Counted from the stretch's first letter, positions 1-5,375 are shown. The stretch: DNA of 6,185 bases from Geodermatophilaceae bacterium (GCA_013811805.1 JACCUM010000551.1:1-6185); one strand, 5' to 3'. Notes: a model not told the origin generated them from the letters alone. A program made the numbers and translations.

Positions 1-1644
1 ATCGACTTCCGGGCCAACCTGCGTCCGATCGCGCTGCTGTCGGTCGGTCTGGTGGTGTTCAACACCGTGGGCATCGGCTTGCTGGCCTGGGCGCTGCTGC
101 CCATCCCGTTGGCCGCTGCGTTTGCCCTGGGGGCGGTCGTGGCTCCGCCCGACGCGGTGGCGGCCACGACGATTGCGCGACGGGTCGGCATGCCACGAAG
201 AATCGTCACGATTCTGGAGGGCGAAAGCCTGGTCAACGACGCCACAGCGTTGGTCTGCCTCAGGGCGGCGGTTGCAGCGCTTGCCGGCGGCCTCAGCGTC
301 GGCGGGGTCGTCGGGAGCTTTGCGCTGTCGGTCGTCGGAGGCCTGGCCGTCGGCGTCGGCGTCGCTGTGGTCATCGGCTTCATCCGCGGCCGGGTTCGCG
401 ATCTGCTCACCGACATCACGATCTCCTTCTTGACGCCCTTCGTGGCCTATCTGATCGCCGAGGAGATCGGGGCTTCGGGGGTTCTGGCGGTCGTGGTCAC
501 CGGTCTGCTCGTGGGGCACAGAGCTCCGGCGCTACTCACGGCGCAATCCCGAGTGCTGGAGCAGGCCAACTGGTCCACGGTGCAGTTCGTTCTCGAGAAC
601 TCCGTCTTCCTGTTGATCGGCCTGCAGGCCAAGGCCATCGTCGACGACCTTGCCGACAGCGACCTCGGCCTGGGCCGGATTCTGCTGGTGGCAGTCGCGG
701 TGCTGGGTGCCGTCATCGCCTTGCGCATCGTCTGGGTATTTCCGGTCACCTATGCCTCACGCCTGGTTCCACGGGTGGCGCGCAACGATCCGGCGCCTAC
801 CTGGCGGGCTCCGGCGCTGATCAGTTGGGCAGGCATGCGCGGCGTGGTGACCCTCGCCGCAGTCTTCGTTCTTCCGCCCGAGACACCACAGCGAGAAGCA
901 CTGATTCTGATCGCACTCGTGGTGACGGCTGGAACCCTCCTGTTGCAAGGTTCGACGTTGCCGTGGCTGGTGCGCCGACTCGGGCTGGCCGGTCCTGATC
1001 TGGCTGAGGACACCCTCGCCGAGGCAGCCCTCTTCCAGCGGGCTGCTGGGAGAGGGCTGGCAGAACTCGACCGATCACTGACCGGCAACGAGCCACCGGA
1101 CGTGGTCGAGCGGCTTCGCCGTCGCGGCCTCGATCGGGCCGACGCAGTATGGGAGCGACTCGGGGCTACCACGGAGACCCCGAGTGCTGTCTATGCCCGG
1201 CTGCGAGCCCGGATGATCGACGCCGAACGTGCTGAAGTGCTGCTCGCCAGGGACAGCGGGGACGTGCCGGACGACGTGCTTCGTACGGTGCTCAGCGCGC
1301 TGGACATCGAAGAGACCGTTCTCGACCGGGTCGTGGAGCTGGACAGCGGCGGTCGTTCCGCCGACTTGACCCCGGCTCGCACCGATGGCTGCGAGCACCT
1401 GCGCGAGGCTCAGATCCCCTCGCGTCCAGTGGAAGCCGAAGGGTGCATCGGTTGTCTGGAGGCCGGGCGGCGAGACTGGGTACACCTGCGCATGTGCCTG
1501 AGCTGTGGGTACGTCGGTTGTTGTGATTCATCACCGCTTCGACACTCCGATGAGCACTTTTCCCAGCGGCAGCATCCGGTGATGCGCAGCGCAGAGCCCG
1601 GCGAGGCCTGGCGTTGGTGCTACGTCGACGCTCGGTTGGGTTGA
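1..1644 (+). CDS. Na+/H+ antiporter (CPA1/NhaP type) with C-terminal UBP zinc finger, 5'-truncated by window edge
   Basis: The frame is open from base 1 and the first in-frame start (GTG, 52) lies inside a membrane segment, so the real start is upstream; I estimate 60-80 residues are missing. The visible part is 547 residues. Residues 1 to about 322 are strongly hydrophobic helices with CPA1 hallmarks: PPDAVAAT (49-56) and EGESLVNDATALV (73-85), whose Asn79-Asp80 pair belongs to the ion-binding core of the family. Residues 330-455 are a charged, probably cytoplasmic helical region. Residues 464-547 form a UBP-type zinc finger (C464, H466, C481, C484, C498, C501, C506, then His514, 518 and 524), ending WCYVDARLG. 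The protein should exchange Na+ (or K+) for H+ across the plasma membrane for pH and salt balance. In eukaryotic proteins UBP fingers bind the ubiquitin C-terminus; the role here is unknown and may be regulatory. The 3' end overlaps the convergent mscL by 25 bases. Confidence 0.93.
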   Translation: MDFRANLRPIALLSVGLVVFNTVGIGLLAWALLPIPLAAAFALGAVVAPPDAVAATTIARRVGMPRRIVTILEGESLVNDATALVCLRAAVAALAGGLSVGGVVGSFALSVVGGLAVGVGVAVVIGFIRGRVRDLLTDITISFLTPFVAYLIAEEIGASGVLAVVVTGLLVGHRAPALLTAQSRVLEQANWSTVQFVLENSVFLLIGLQAKAIVDDLADSDLGLGRILLVAVAVLGAVIALRIVWVFPVTYASRLVPRVARNDPAPTWRAPALISWAGMRGVVTLAAVFVLPPETPQREALILIALVVTAGTLLLQGSTLPWLVRRLGLAGPDLAEDTLAEAALFQRAAGRGLAELDRSLTGNEPPDVVERLRRRGLDRADAVWERLGATTETPSAVYARLRARMIDAERAEVLLARDSGDVPDDVLRTVLSALDIEETVLDRVVELDSGGRSADLTPARTDGCEHLREAQIPSRPVEAEGCIGCLEAGRRDWVHLRMCLSCGYVGCCDSSPLRHSDEHFSQRQHPVMRSAEPGEAWRWCYVDARLG

Positions 1645-2075
1645 TACGGCGGCAGCTGCTCCCCATGCGCGCCGACCGTGGGAGCCGGCGCCTGCGGTAG
1701 TCCCGCGCCACCGCGAAGCAGGTCGCGGATCTCGGTGAGCAGTTCCACATCGGTGGAAGCGGTGGGTCCCGGCTCCTCCCCGCGGGCTCGTAGTTCGGCG
1801 ATCTTCTTTATCGGCAGCACGACGACGAAATAGATGACGGCAGCGGTCAGAGCGAACGTGATGATGGCGCCGATGAAGGCACCCCAGGTGAAGACCTGAC
1901 CGTTGACCGTTGCGGTTCCGCCGGTCTCGCCGCCGCCGCCGATCAAACCGATCAGCGGGTTCAGAAACGAGCTGGTGAAGGAGCTGACCAGCGCGGTGAT
2001 CGCCGCACCGATGACCACGGCGACAGCCAGCTCCACGACGTTGCCGCGGAGCAGGAAGTCCTTGAAGCCCTTCAT
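1620..2075 (-). CDS. mscL: Large-conductance mechanosensitive channel MscL
   Basis: This 151-residue protein begins MKGFKDFLLRGNVVELAVAV, the standard MscL N-terminus (amphipathic helix running into TM1). TM1 covers about residues 13-44 and includes the pore-lining stretch VVIGAAITALVSS. A Gly/Thr-rich periplasmic loop (45-62) follows, then TM2 (63-88) and the basic patch PIKKIAELRARGEE. A cytoplasmic bundle helix (about 107-121, VELLTEIRDLL) is followed by a Pro-rich tail. Length and layout match the family. The homopentamer opens under membrane tension and releases solutes on hypo-osmotic shock. The ATG has a good ribosome site (GGGAG, 5 bases upstream). The SAF-domain gene ends 48 bases upstream on the same strand, so co-transcription is likely. 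The last 25 bases overlap the antisense 3' end of the antiporter gene, which changes the last eight codons or so but not the channel core. Confidence 0.97.
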   Translation of the reverse strand: MKGFKDFLLRGNVVELAVAVVIGAAITALVSSFTSSFLNPLIGLIGGGGETGGTATVNGQVFTWGAFIGAIITFALTAAVIYFVVVLPIKKIAELRARGEEPGPTASTDVELLTEIRDLLRGGAGLPQAPAPTVGAHGEQLPPYQPNRAST

Positions 2076-2080
2076 GTGTA

Positions 2081-2085
2081 CTCCC
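2081..2085 (-). promoter_or_regulatory. Ribosome binding site of mscL
   Basis: On the minus strand GGGAG lies 5 bases before the ATG at 2073-2075. It supports this start, which also gives the conserved MscL N-terminus. A small GC-rich palindrome (GCGGC-GAC-GCCGC, 2096-2108) lies just upstream in the 48-base gap after the SAF gene. It is too short to call a terminator. Confidence 0.6.
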
Positions 2086-2123
2086 GGTTATTGGGGCGGC
2101 GACGCCGCGAACTCCGATGGCTC

Positions 2124-2783
2124 CTAAGGGGGCAGGAGTGTAGCTGTGAGAGTGCCCGAAGCTGCGGCCGCGGCCAAGCGCGCTGCGGTGTCCTGGTCGA
2201 CGGCGACTACCACCAGGCCGATCGGTTCGGCAGGCCGAGAATCTTCGGATTCCGCGAGCGGAACGGCCAGCACGACCACTCCGGCCGCGACAACGGTGGC
2301 GCTCGGTGCGTCCTGGACTGCGGCGAGGATGTCGACCCGATCACCGGCCCGCAACAGTGCAGCGACCTCCAGATCGACCAACCGCACCGGACTGGCCACG
2401 ACTCCGGCATCGAGGCTGGCCGACAGGCCTGGTCCGAGCAAGCGGCGATCTGTCATGACCTCGCCGCGTCGTACCGAGCCGGTGACGACCCGCCCGACGA
2501 CGTCCATCCCGGGTGTCAACGCGCCGTCCGGCAACTGCGCGCTGGTGCGCTCGGCTGAGCGCAGGTCATCGGTTCCGATCGTACGGCCGGCCGGAAGATC
2601 CTGCGCGGCGACCAGCACCGCGGACTGGGGTGGCTCCCTTGTGGCGGTCGGGGGCTGCGTCACCGGCGCCACCGCCAGGATCAGCGCAGCGGCGGCCAAG
2701 AGGGCTGCGGCGAGGCGTCGAGCGCTCAGCCAGCGCGGCGAAAGCGCGAGCGAGGACAGCGGCAGGAGCGTACGGACCGGCAT
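2124..2783 (-). CDS. Membrane-anchored SAF-domain protein (CpaB/RcpC-like), function unknown
   Basis: This 219-residue protein has a basic N-terminus (RWLSARR, 18-23) and one hydrophobic segment (about 24-41), then a Pro/Thr linker. That suggests a signal anchor with the rest outside the membrane. Residues 54-120 match a SAF domain: SAVLVAAQDLPAGRTIGTDD, then VVGRVVTGSVRRGEVMTDRRL. Residues 131-219 resemble the RcpC/CpaB region (RLVDLEVAALLRAGDRVDILA, then VVVAVDQDTAARLAAAAASG). CpaB proteins normally help assemble Flp pili, but no tad/cpa genes are visible, and the product is shorter than many CpaB proteins. I would not assign a pilus role. A TAG lies four codons upstream in frame, so the ATG at 2783 is the earliest possible start; GAGG directly abuts it, an unusually tight ribosome site. 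The gene lies 89 bases after the Ruc-like gene and 48 before mscL, all on one strand, suggesting an operon. Confidence 0.85.
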   Translation of the reverse strand: MPVRTLLPLSSLALSPRWLSARRLAAALLAAAALILAVAPVTQPPTATREPPQSAVLVAAQDLPAGRTIGTDDLRSAERTSAQLPDGALTPGMDVVGRVVTGSVRRGEVMTDRRLLGPGLSASLDAGVVASPVRLVDLEVAALLRAGDRVDILAAVQDAPSATVVAAGVVVLAVPLAESEDSRPAEPIGLVVVAVDQDTAARLAAAAASGTLTATLLPP

Positions 2784-2814
2784 CCTCTGAAGCTAGGAGC
2801 CAGCGGCTTCCGTC

Positions 2815-2862
2815 GCCCGTGCCGGGCCAGATTGTGGATACTGGCCGGCGGGCTGTGGATGG
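2815..2862 (-). other. Overlapping small hairpins and two TGTGGAT motifs between the Ruc-like and SAF genes
   Basis: The 89-base gap holds two possible hairpins: GCCCG/CGGGC (2815-2819 with 2823-2827, loop TGC) and GGCCAG/CTGGCC (2825-2830 with 2841-2846, 10-base loop). They share bases 2825-2827, so only one can form fully at a time. Neither has a U-run, so a classic terminator is unlikely. Plus-strand TGTGGAT occurs at 2833-2839 and 2854-2860, 21 bases apart. The first 9-mer, TGTGGATAC, is one base from the DnaA-box consensus TGTGGATAA and the second two bases away. In GC-rich DNA this could be chance. Confidence 0.25.
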
Positions 2863-2872
2863 AGTGCGAAAG

Positions 2873-3325
2873 TCAGGAGCGGCGGCTGCCCGACGAGCCG
2901 GTGGTCGAGCCGCCGGACCTCGCTGGGGCCTTGGCCGGCGAGGCCGATGATGAAGACGAAGAGGACGAATCCGAGGTGCTGCTCGACGAGGAACCGGACG
3001 AGTCCTTGCCCGACACCGCGTCCTTGCTACTGGACGACTCTGAAGCGCTGGACGAGGAGTCCGATGAACTGCTCGACGCGGACGCGGACGAGGCGTCCTT
3101 GGCTGCCTCACCGTTCTTCTTGTTCTTGGCACCGTTGGTCTCCGCGCGGGAGTCATTCCGATAGAACCCAGAGCCCTTGAACACGACCCCGACCGAGCCG
3201 TAGACCTTGCGCAGCCGCTCGGAGCAGACCGGACAATCGGTCAGCGCGGCGTCGGTGAAGCTCTGGAACTGCTCGAAGCGGTGATCGCAGGCCGGATCGG
3301 TGCACGCGTACTGATAAGTGGGCAC
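2873..3325 (-). CDS. FmdB-family zinc-ribbon protein, probable Ruc-type redox-regulated chaperone with serine-rich tail
   Basis: The N-terminal 60 residues are a clear FmdB-type zinc ribbon: MPTYQYAC at the start, cysteine pairs C8/C13 (CX4C) and C31/C34 (CPVC), then SVGVVFKGSGFYRNDSR (44-60). Residues 61-150 are predicted disordered; 79-129 are almost entirely Ser with scattered Asp, Glu, Ala and Lys, and the end is basic (SGSRRS). The M. tuberculosis homologue Rv0991c (Ruc, about 110 residues) has this plan, a zinc ribbon plus unstructured C-terminus. It is reported to become a chaperone on oxidation that works with DnaK, and to be co-regulated with hsp60/hsp70. The upstream CIRCE operator fits that regulation, so I infer the same cytoplasmic holdase role. 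The GTG start is fixed by the conserved MPTYQY and by AGGAG 10 bases upstream. The tail is longer and more serine-rich than I would expect. The gene heads a likely ruc-SAF-mscL operon. Confidence 0.9.
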   Translation of the reverse strand: MPTYQYACTDPACDHRFEQFQSFTDAALTDCPVCSERLRKVYGSVGVVFKGSGFYRNDSRAETNGAKNKKNGEAAKDASSASASSSSSDSSSSASESSSSKDAVSGKDSSGSSSSSTSDSSSSSSSSASPAKAPARSGGSTTGSSGSRRS

Positions 3326-3335
3326 GTTCGTGGGG

Positions 3336-3340
3336 CTCCT
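3336..3340 (-). promoter_or_regulatory. Ribosome binding site of the Ruc-like gene
   Basis: On the minus strand AGGAG (within GAGGAG) lies 10 bases before the GTG at 3323-3325. It decides for this GTG start, which agrees with the conserved FmdB N-terminus. Confidence 0.65.
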
Positions 3341-3353
3341 CGGGGCGGATCGG

Positions 3354-3383
3354 TACTTAGCACTCTATCTGTCCGACTGCCAA
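3354..3383 (-). promoter_or_regulatory. Candidate sigma-70-type promoter of the Ruc-like gene
   Basis: Read on the minus strand, TTGGCA (3378-3383, five of six to TTGACA) and TAAGTA (3354-3359, a partial match to the -10 consensus) are 18 bases apart. The likely transcript would start near 3347, about 20 bases before the GTG. The CIRCE arms overlap the -35 and most of the -10, the arrangement expected for HrcA repression. The -10 match is modest, so the exact boxes are uncertain. Confidence 0.45.
3357..3383 (-). promoter_or_regulatory. CIRCE operator (HrcA binding site)
   Basis: The plus strand reads TTAGCACTC (3357-3365), nine bases, then GACTGCCAA (3375-3383). The CIRCE consensus is TTAGCACTC-N9-GAGTGCTAA: the left arm is perfect, the spacer is exactly nine, and the right arm matches at seven of nine (16 of 18 overall). 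CIRCE is the operator of the heat-shock repressor HrcA, best known upstream of groESL and hrcA-dnaK. Its position 32 bases before the start of the Ruc-like gene predicts heat or folding-stress induction of that gene, and of SAF and mscL if they share the transcript. The other side faces a gene-free stretch, so the target is the minus-strand gene. Confidence 0.88.
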
Positions 3384-3708
3384 CCTGCCCTACACCATCG
3401 GTCCTGCCGTCGACCGACCCGATCCGGCCTGGGTGGCCGACAACGAACCCCTCCGGGCACCGCTCGGAAGATCAGCAGCCGACCGGGTCCAGTCGGACGG
3501 CTCCGCCTTAGTGATCTTGACCTTGTTGCGGTTTTCCGGCCATTTCATCGGCGAATAGCCACCATAAGGTCAAGATCACCGATGGGCGTGAAGGCGCTAG
3601 GCCAAAGCAGCCCTATGAACCGCCTTCAGGAGGTCATAGCGCGGCAACCCAGTGTCGTGGACTGTAGTTCCCATGCCGCACTTGTCCGCACGTGGTCAGA
3701 GTCCTTCG
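3384..3708. other. 325-base gene-free stretch between divergent genes
   Basis: I find no convincing gene here on either strand. The open frames crossing it are low-quality translations without family features. It holds the inverted-repeat element at 3511-3579, and a perfect Shine-Dalgarno-like AGGAGGT at 3628-3634 with no start codon within normal distance (the nearest in-frame one for the downstream gene is GTG 3652, 17 bases away). The aminotransferase promoter must also lie here, but I cannot pick convincing boxes. In M. tuberculosis the equivalent position beyond the Ruc gene is occupied by a 5-formyltetrahydrofolate cyclo-ligase gene, which is absent here. Confidence 0.6.
3511..3579. repeat. 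Inverted-repeat element with perfect 14-base arms, possible REP/MITE-like unit
   Basis: GTGATCTTGACCTT (3511-3524) is repeated exactly in inverted form as AAGGTCAAGATCAC (3566-3579), leaving a 41-base middle. The arms continue with partial matches inward. The element lies between divergent genes, where neither flanking gene needs a terminator, and has no T-run after the stem. The length, clean ends and AT-richer arms suggest a small non-coding mobile or palindromic repeat. I see no clear flanking target-site duplication and cannot test copy number from one window. Confidence 0.7.
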
Positions 3709-4800
3709 ATGGGAAGCGCCCTCGATGTGTTGAGCACCGCCCAGAGATACCGGCTCGATCGAGCGCGTGCCGAGTTCGACGCCGAGGTGATCTACCTCAA
3801 CACCACGACGATGGGGCTGCCACCGCGGCGAAGCCTCTTGGCACTGGAAGCCGTGTTGCAGGACTGGCGGCAAGGGACCGCCGATCCCCTCGACTACGAC
3901 GGGGTGCTGGCTTCGGCGCGCGCTTCGTACGCAGAACTGGTCGCTGTCGACCCGTCTTCGGTCGCGGTCGGAAGCCAGGTCTCGGTTTTCGCCGGCTTGG
4001 TCGCCGCCTCGTTGCCGGCGAGCAGTGAAGTGCTCACCGCCGCGGGCGACTTCACCAGCATCCTGTTTCCGTTCCACGCCCAAGCCGGGCGGGGCATCAC
4101 GGTCCGCGAGGTACCGCTTGAACGCCTCGCCGACGCCGTCACGGCTCGTACGGCACTGGTGTCGGTCTCTGCGGTCCAGTCAGCTGACGGCCGGATCGCG
4201 GATCTCGACGGCCTGCGGGCCGCCTGCGCGGCGACGGGAACGAAGGTGCTGCTCGACACGACCCAAGCTGCCGGATGGCTGCCGATCAACGCCGGCCACT
4301 TCGCCTACACCGTCTGTGGCGGTTATAAGTGGTTGCTCGCACCACGCGGGACAGCGTTCTTCACCGTGCACCCAGACCTGTCCGACGCGCTGGTGCCGAA
4401 CAATGCTGGCTGGTACGCCGGCGAGGACCGTTGGTCCAGCATCTATGGGACCCCATTGCGGCTGGCCACGGACGCCCGACGATTCGACCTGTCCCCGGCC
4501 TGGCACTCGTGGGTCGGTGCAGCACCGGCCCTGGACTTGCTCAACGAGGTGGGTCCCACCGCACTGCACACCCACGCCCTCGGTCTGGCCGAACGCTTCC
4601 GTCGCGCTACCGGCCTGCCGTCGGCCGATTCAGCGATCGTGTCGGCCCTTGCCGACGAGCTGGTCCCCGATCTCATGACTCGCGCAGGCATCGTCGGATC
4701 GGTCCGGGCCGGTCGGCTCCGGCTGTCCTTCCACGTGTCGACCAGCGAGCAGGACACCGACCGGGCCGCCCAAGTCCTGGCCGGGCACCTTCGGCCCTGA
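3709..4800 (+). CDS. Aminotransferase class V-fold PLP-dependent enzyme
   Basis: From the ATG at 3709 this is 363 residues of the class V fold, related to cysteine desulfurases and kynureninase-like enzymes. Visible landmarks are YLNTTTMGLPPR near the N-terminus (substrate/PLP entrance), VLLDTTQAAG with Asp183 contacting the PLP ring nitrogen, and CGGYKWLLAPRGTAFF with Lys207 as the Schiff-base lysine. NNAGWYAGEDRWSSIYG and FDLSPAWHSWVGAAPALDLL follow, and LRLSFHVSTSEQDTDRAAQVL at the C-terminus. It is probably cytosolic. I see no obvious catalytic-cysteine loop of a desulfurase, so transamination or beta-elimination of an amino acid is as likely; the substrate is unknown. The start is uncertain: in-frame alternatives are GTG 3652, ATG 3673 and GTG 3727, none with a good ribosome site. 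I prefer 3709 because family similarity begins just after it. It stands alone, convergent with the VOC gene, 12 bases apart. Confidence 0.88.
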   Translation: MGSALDVLSTAQRYRLDRARAEFDAEVIYLNTTTMGLPPRRSLLALEAVLQDWRQGTADPLDYDGVLASARASYAELVAVDPSSVAVGSQVSVFAGLVAASLPASSEVLTAAGDFTSILFPFHAQAGRGITVREVPLERLADAVTARTALVSVSAVQSADGRIADLDGLRAACAATGTKVLLDTTQAAGWLPINAGHFAYTVCGGYKWLLAPRGTAFFTVHPDLSDALVPNNAGWYAGEDRWSSIYGTPLRLATDARRFDLSPAWHSWVGAAPALDLLNEVGPTALHTHALGLAERFRRATGLPSADSAIVSALADELVPDLMTRAGIVGSVRAGRLRLSFHVSTSEQDTDRAAQVLAGHLRP

Positions 4801-4812
4801 CGTATGCGCCCG

Positions 4813-5232
4813 TCAGGTGCGCGGTGTGACCCATCTGAAGAACGAGATTAGATTCCCATCGATGTCGAGTGTGCCGAACTCGCGGGTTCCGAAATCGGTG
4901 TCGGCAACGCCCTCGCTGGATACCGGATGCAACACCCCGGCGTCGCGTAGTTCGTCGTACAAGGCGTCGACCTCGTCAACCTGGATGCGGCAGCTCGCCG
5001 TGCCGGCGATGAACGACTCGGCGCCGGATCGGACCGGTCGTTCGATGGAATCGCGCTGCTCCCACGTGAGATCGCTGGACTCCCACAGGTGGATCTCGGC
5101 CTCATCCCGGAGCAGTACGGCGAACCCGCTGTCCTGATGTCGGACCGTGAACCCGAACTGGTCGCGATAGCAAGCCACCGCGACGGTCATGTCCCGCACG
5201 GGCAAAGCGGGGATGGTCTGGCCGAGATGCAC
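4813..5232 (-). CDS. VOC-family protein, bleomycin-binding/glyoxalase-like
   Basis: From the GTG at 5232 this is 139 residues, the usual size for a single VOC protein with two beta-alpha-beta-beta-beta units. It opens QTIPALPVRDMTVAVACYRD and QFGFTVRHQDSGFAVLLRD, then AEIHLWESSD. The second half has AESFIAGTASCRIQVDEVDA, LYDELRDAGVLHP and FGTREFGTLDIDGNLISFFR. The IHLW and AGTASCRI stretches resemble bleomycin-resistance (drug-sequestering) proteins more than glyoxalase I. Such proteins form domain-swapped dimers that bind bleomycin-type drugs without destroying them, but many family members have no proven ligand, so resistance is only a possibility. The frame stays open to a GTG at 5355, but those 41 extra residues look untypical and would overlap the vapBC control region, so I reject that start. 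No clear Shine-Dalgarno precedes the chosen GTG. It is divergent from vapBC. Confidence 0.85.
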   Translation of the reverse strand: MHLGQTIPALPVRDMTVAVACYRDQFGFTVRHQDSGFAVLLRDEAEIHLWESSDLTWEQRDSIERPVRSGAESFIAGTASCRIQVDEVDALYDELRDAGVLHPVSSEGVADTDFGTREFGTLDIDGNLISFFRWVTPRT

Positions 5233-5325
5233 GCTTGAAGTCTGCCCGGCGGCAAGACGGCTGACCACCGCGTTAGGCGATCTCGCAGACCGGCTTCGGA
5301 CAACAAGGCAACCAAGGACGTTTCT

Positions 5326-5375
5326 AGCGTGGCATCCTCGACAGCAGCGTGGCACGATAGTGGCGTGAATGCCAC
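5326..5375 (+). promoter_or_regulatory. Candidate VapBC autoregulatory operator (repeated AGCGTGGCA motif)
   Basis: AGCGTGGCA occurs at 5326-5334 and again at 5346-5354, exactly 20 bases apart, about two helix turns. A related GTGGCG is at 5360-5365, and the first GTGGCAT (5329-5335) has an inverted partner ATGCCAC at 5369-5375, just inside vapB. Toxin-antitoxin pairs usually repress their own promoter through such repeats, bound by the antitoxin's AbrB dimer, so the site fits an operator. The assignment rests on position and repeat pattern only. Confidence 0.45.
5353..5358 (+). promoter_or_regulatory. Candidate -10 box of vapBC (possibly leaderless)
   Basis: No Shine-Dalgarno precedes the GTG at 5365. 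CACGAT (5353-5358) ends six bases before it, the spacing expected if transcription begins at the start codon, as in many actinobacterial leaderless genes. The alternative GATAGT (5356-5361) has the better consensus match but would put the start site a few bases inside the gene. No convincing -35 is visible. Confidence 0.3.

Noticed and set aside
2566..3156. Long Arg/Pro-rich open frame on the minus strand across the Ruc-like and SAF genes
   Set aside because: It is an out-of-frame reading of the serine-rich coding region and the SAF gene start, made possible by high GC. Its composition is low-complexity Arg/Pro with no family features, while the overlapping FmdB frame is clearly real.
3511..3579. 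Inverted repeat as a transcription terminator
   Set aside because: The flanking genes diverge, no T-run follows either arm, and the 41-base loop is too long for an intrinsic terminator.
3601..3673. Short minus-strand reading MGTTVHDTGLPRYDLLKAVH and a few more residues, ending in TAG, reminiscent of a methyltransferase N-terminus
   Set aside because: It is only about 24 codons, has no continuation in any frame, and the resemblance is too thin to call a gene remnant without a search.
3318..4028. Plus-strand open frame of 236 codons across the gene-free stretch into the aminotransferase
   Set aside because: The translation has no recognisable domain, runs across the CIRCE and inverted-repeat regions, and overlaps the well-supported aminotransferase frame.
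5233..5355. Longer VOC protein starting at GTG 5355
   Set aside because: The extra 41 residues are Arg/Cys-rich, unlike VOC N-termini, and would cover the vapBC operator. The family sequence begins just after GTG 5232.
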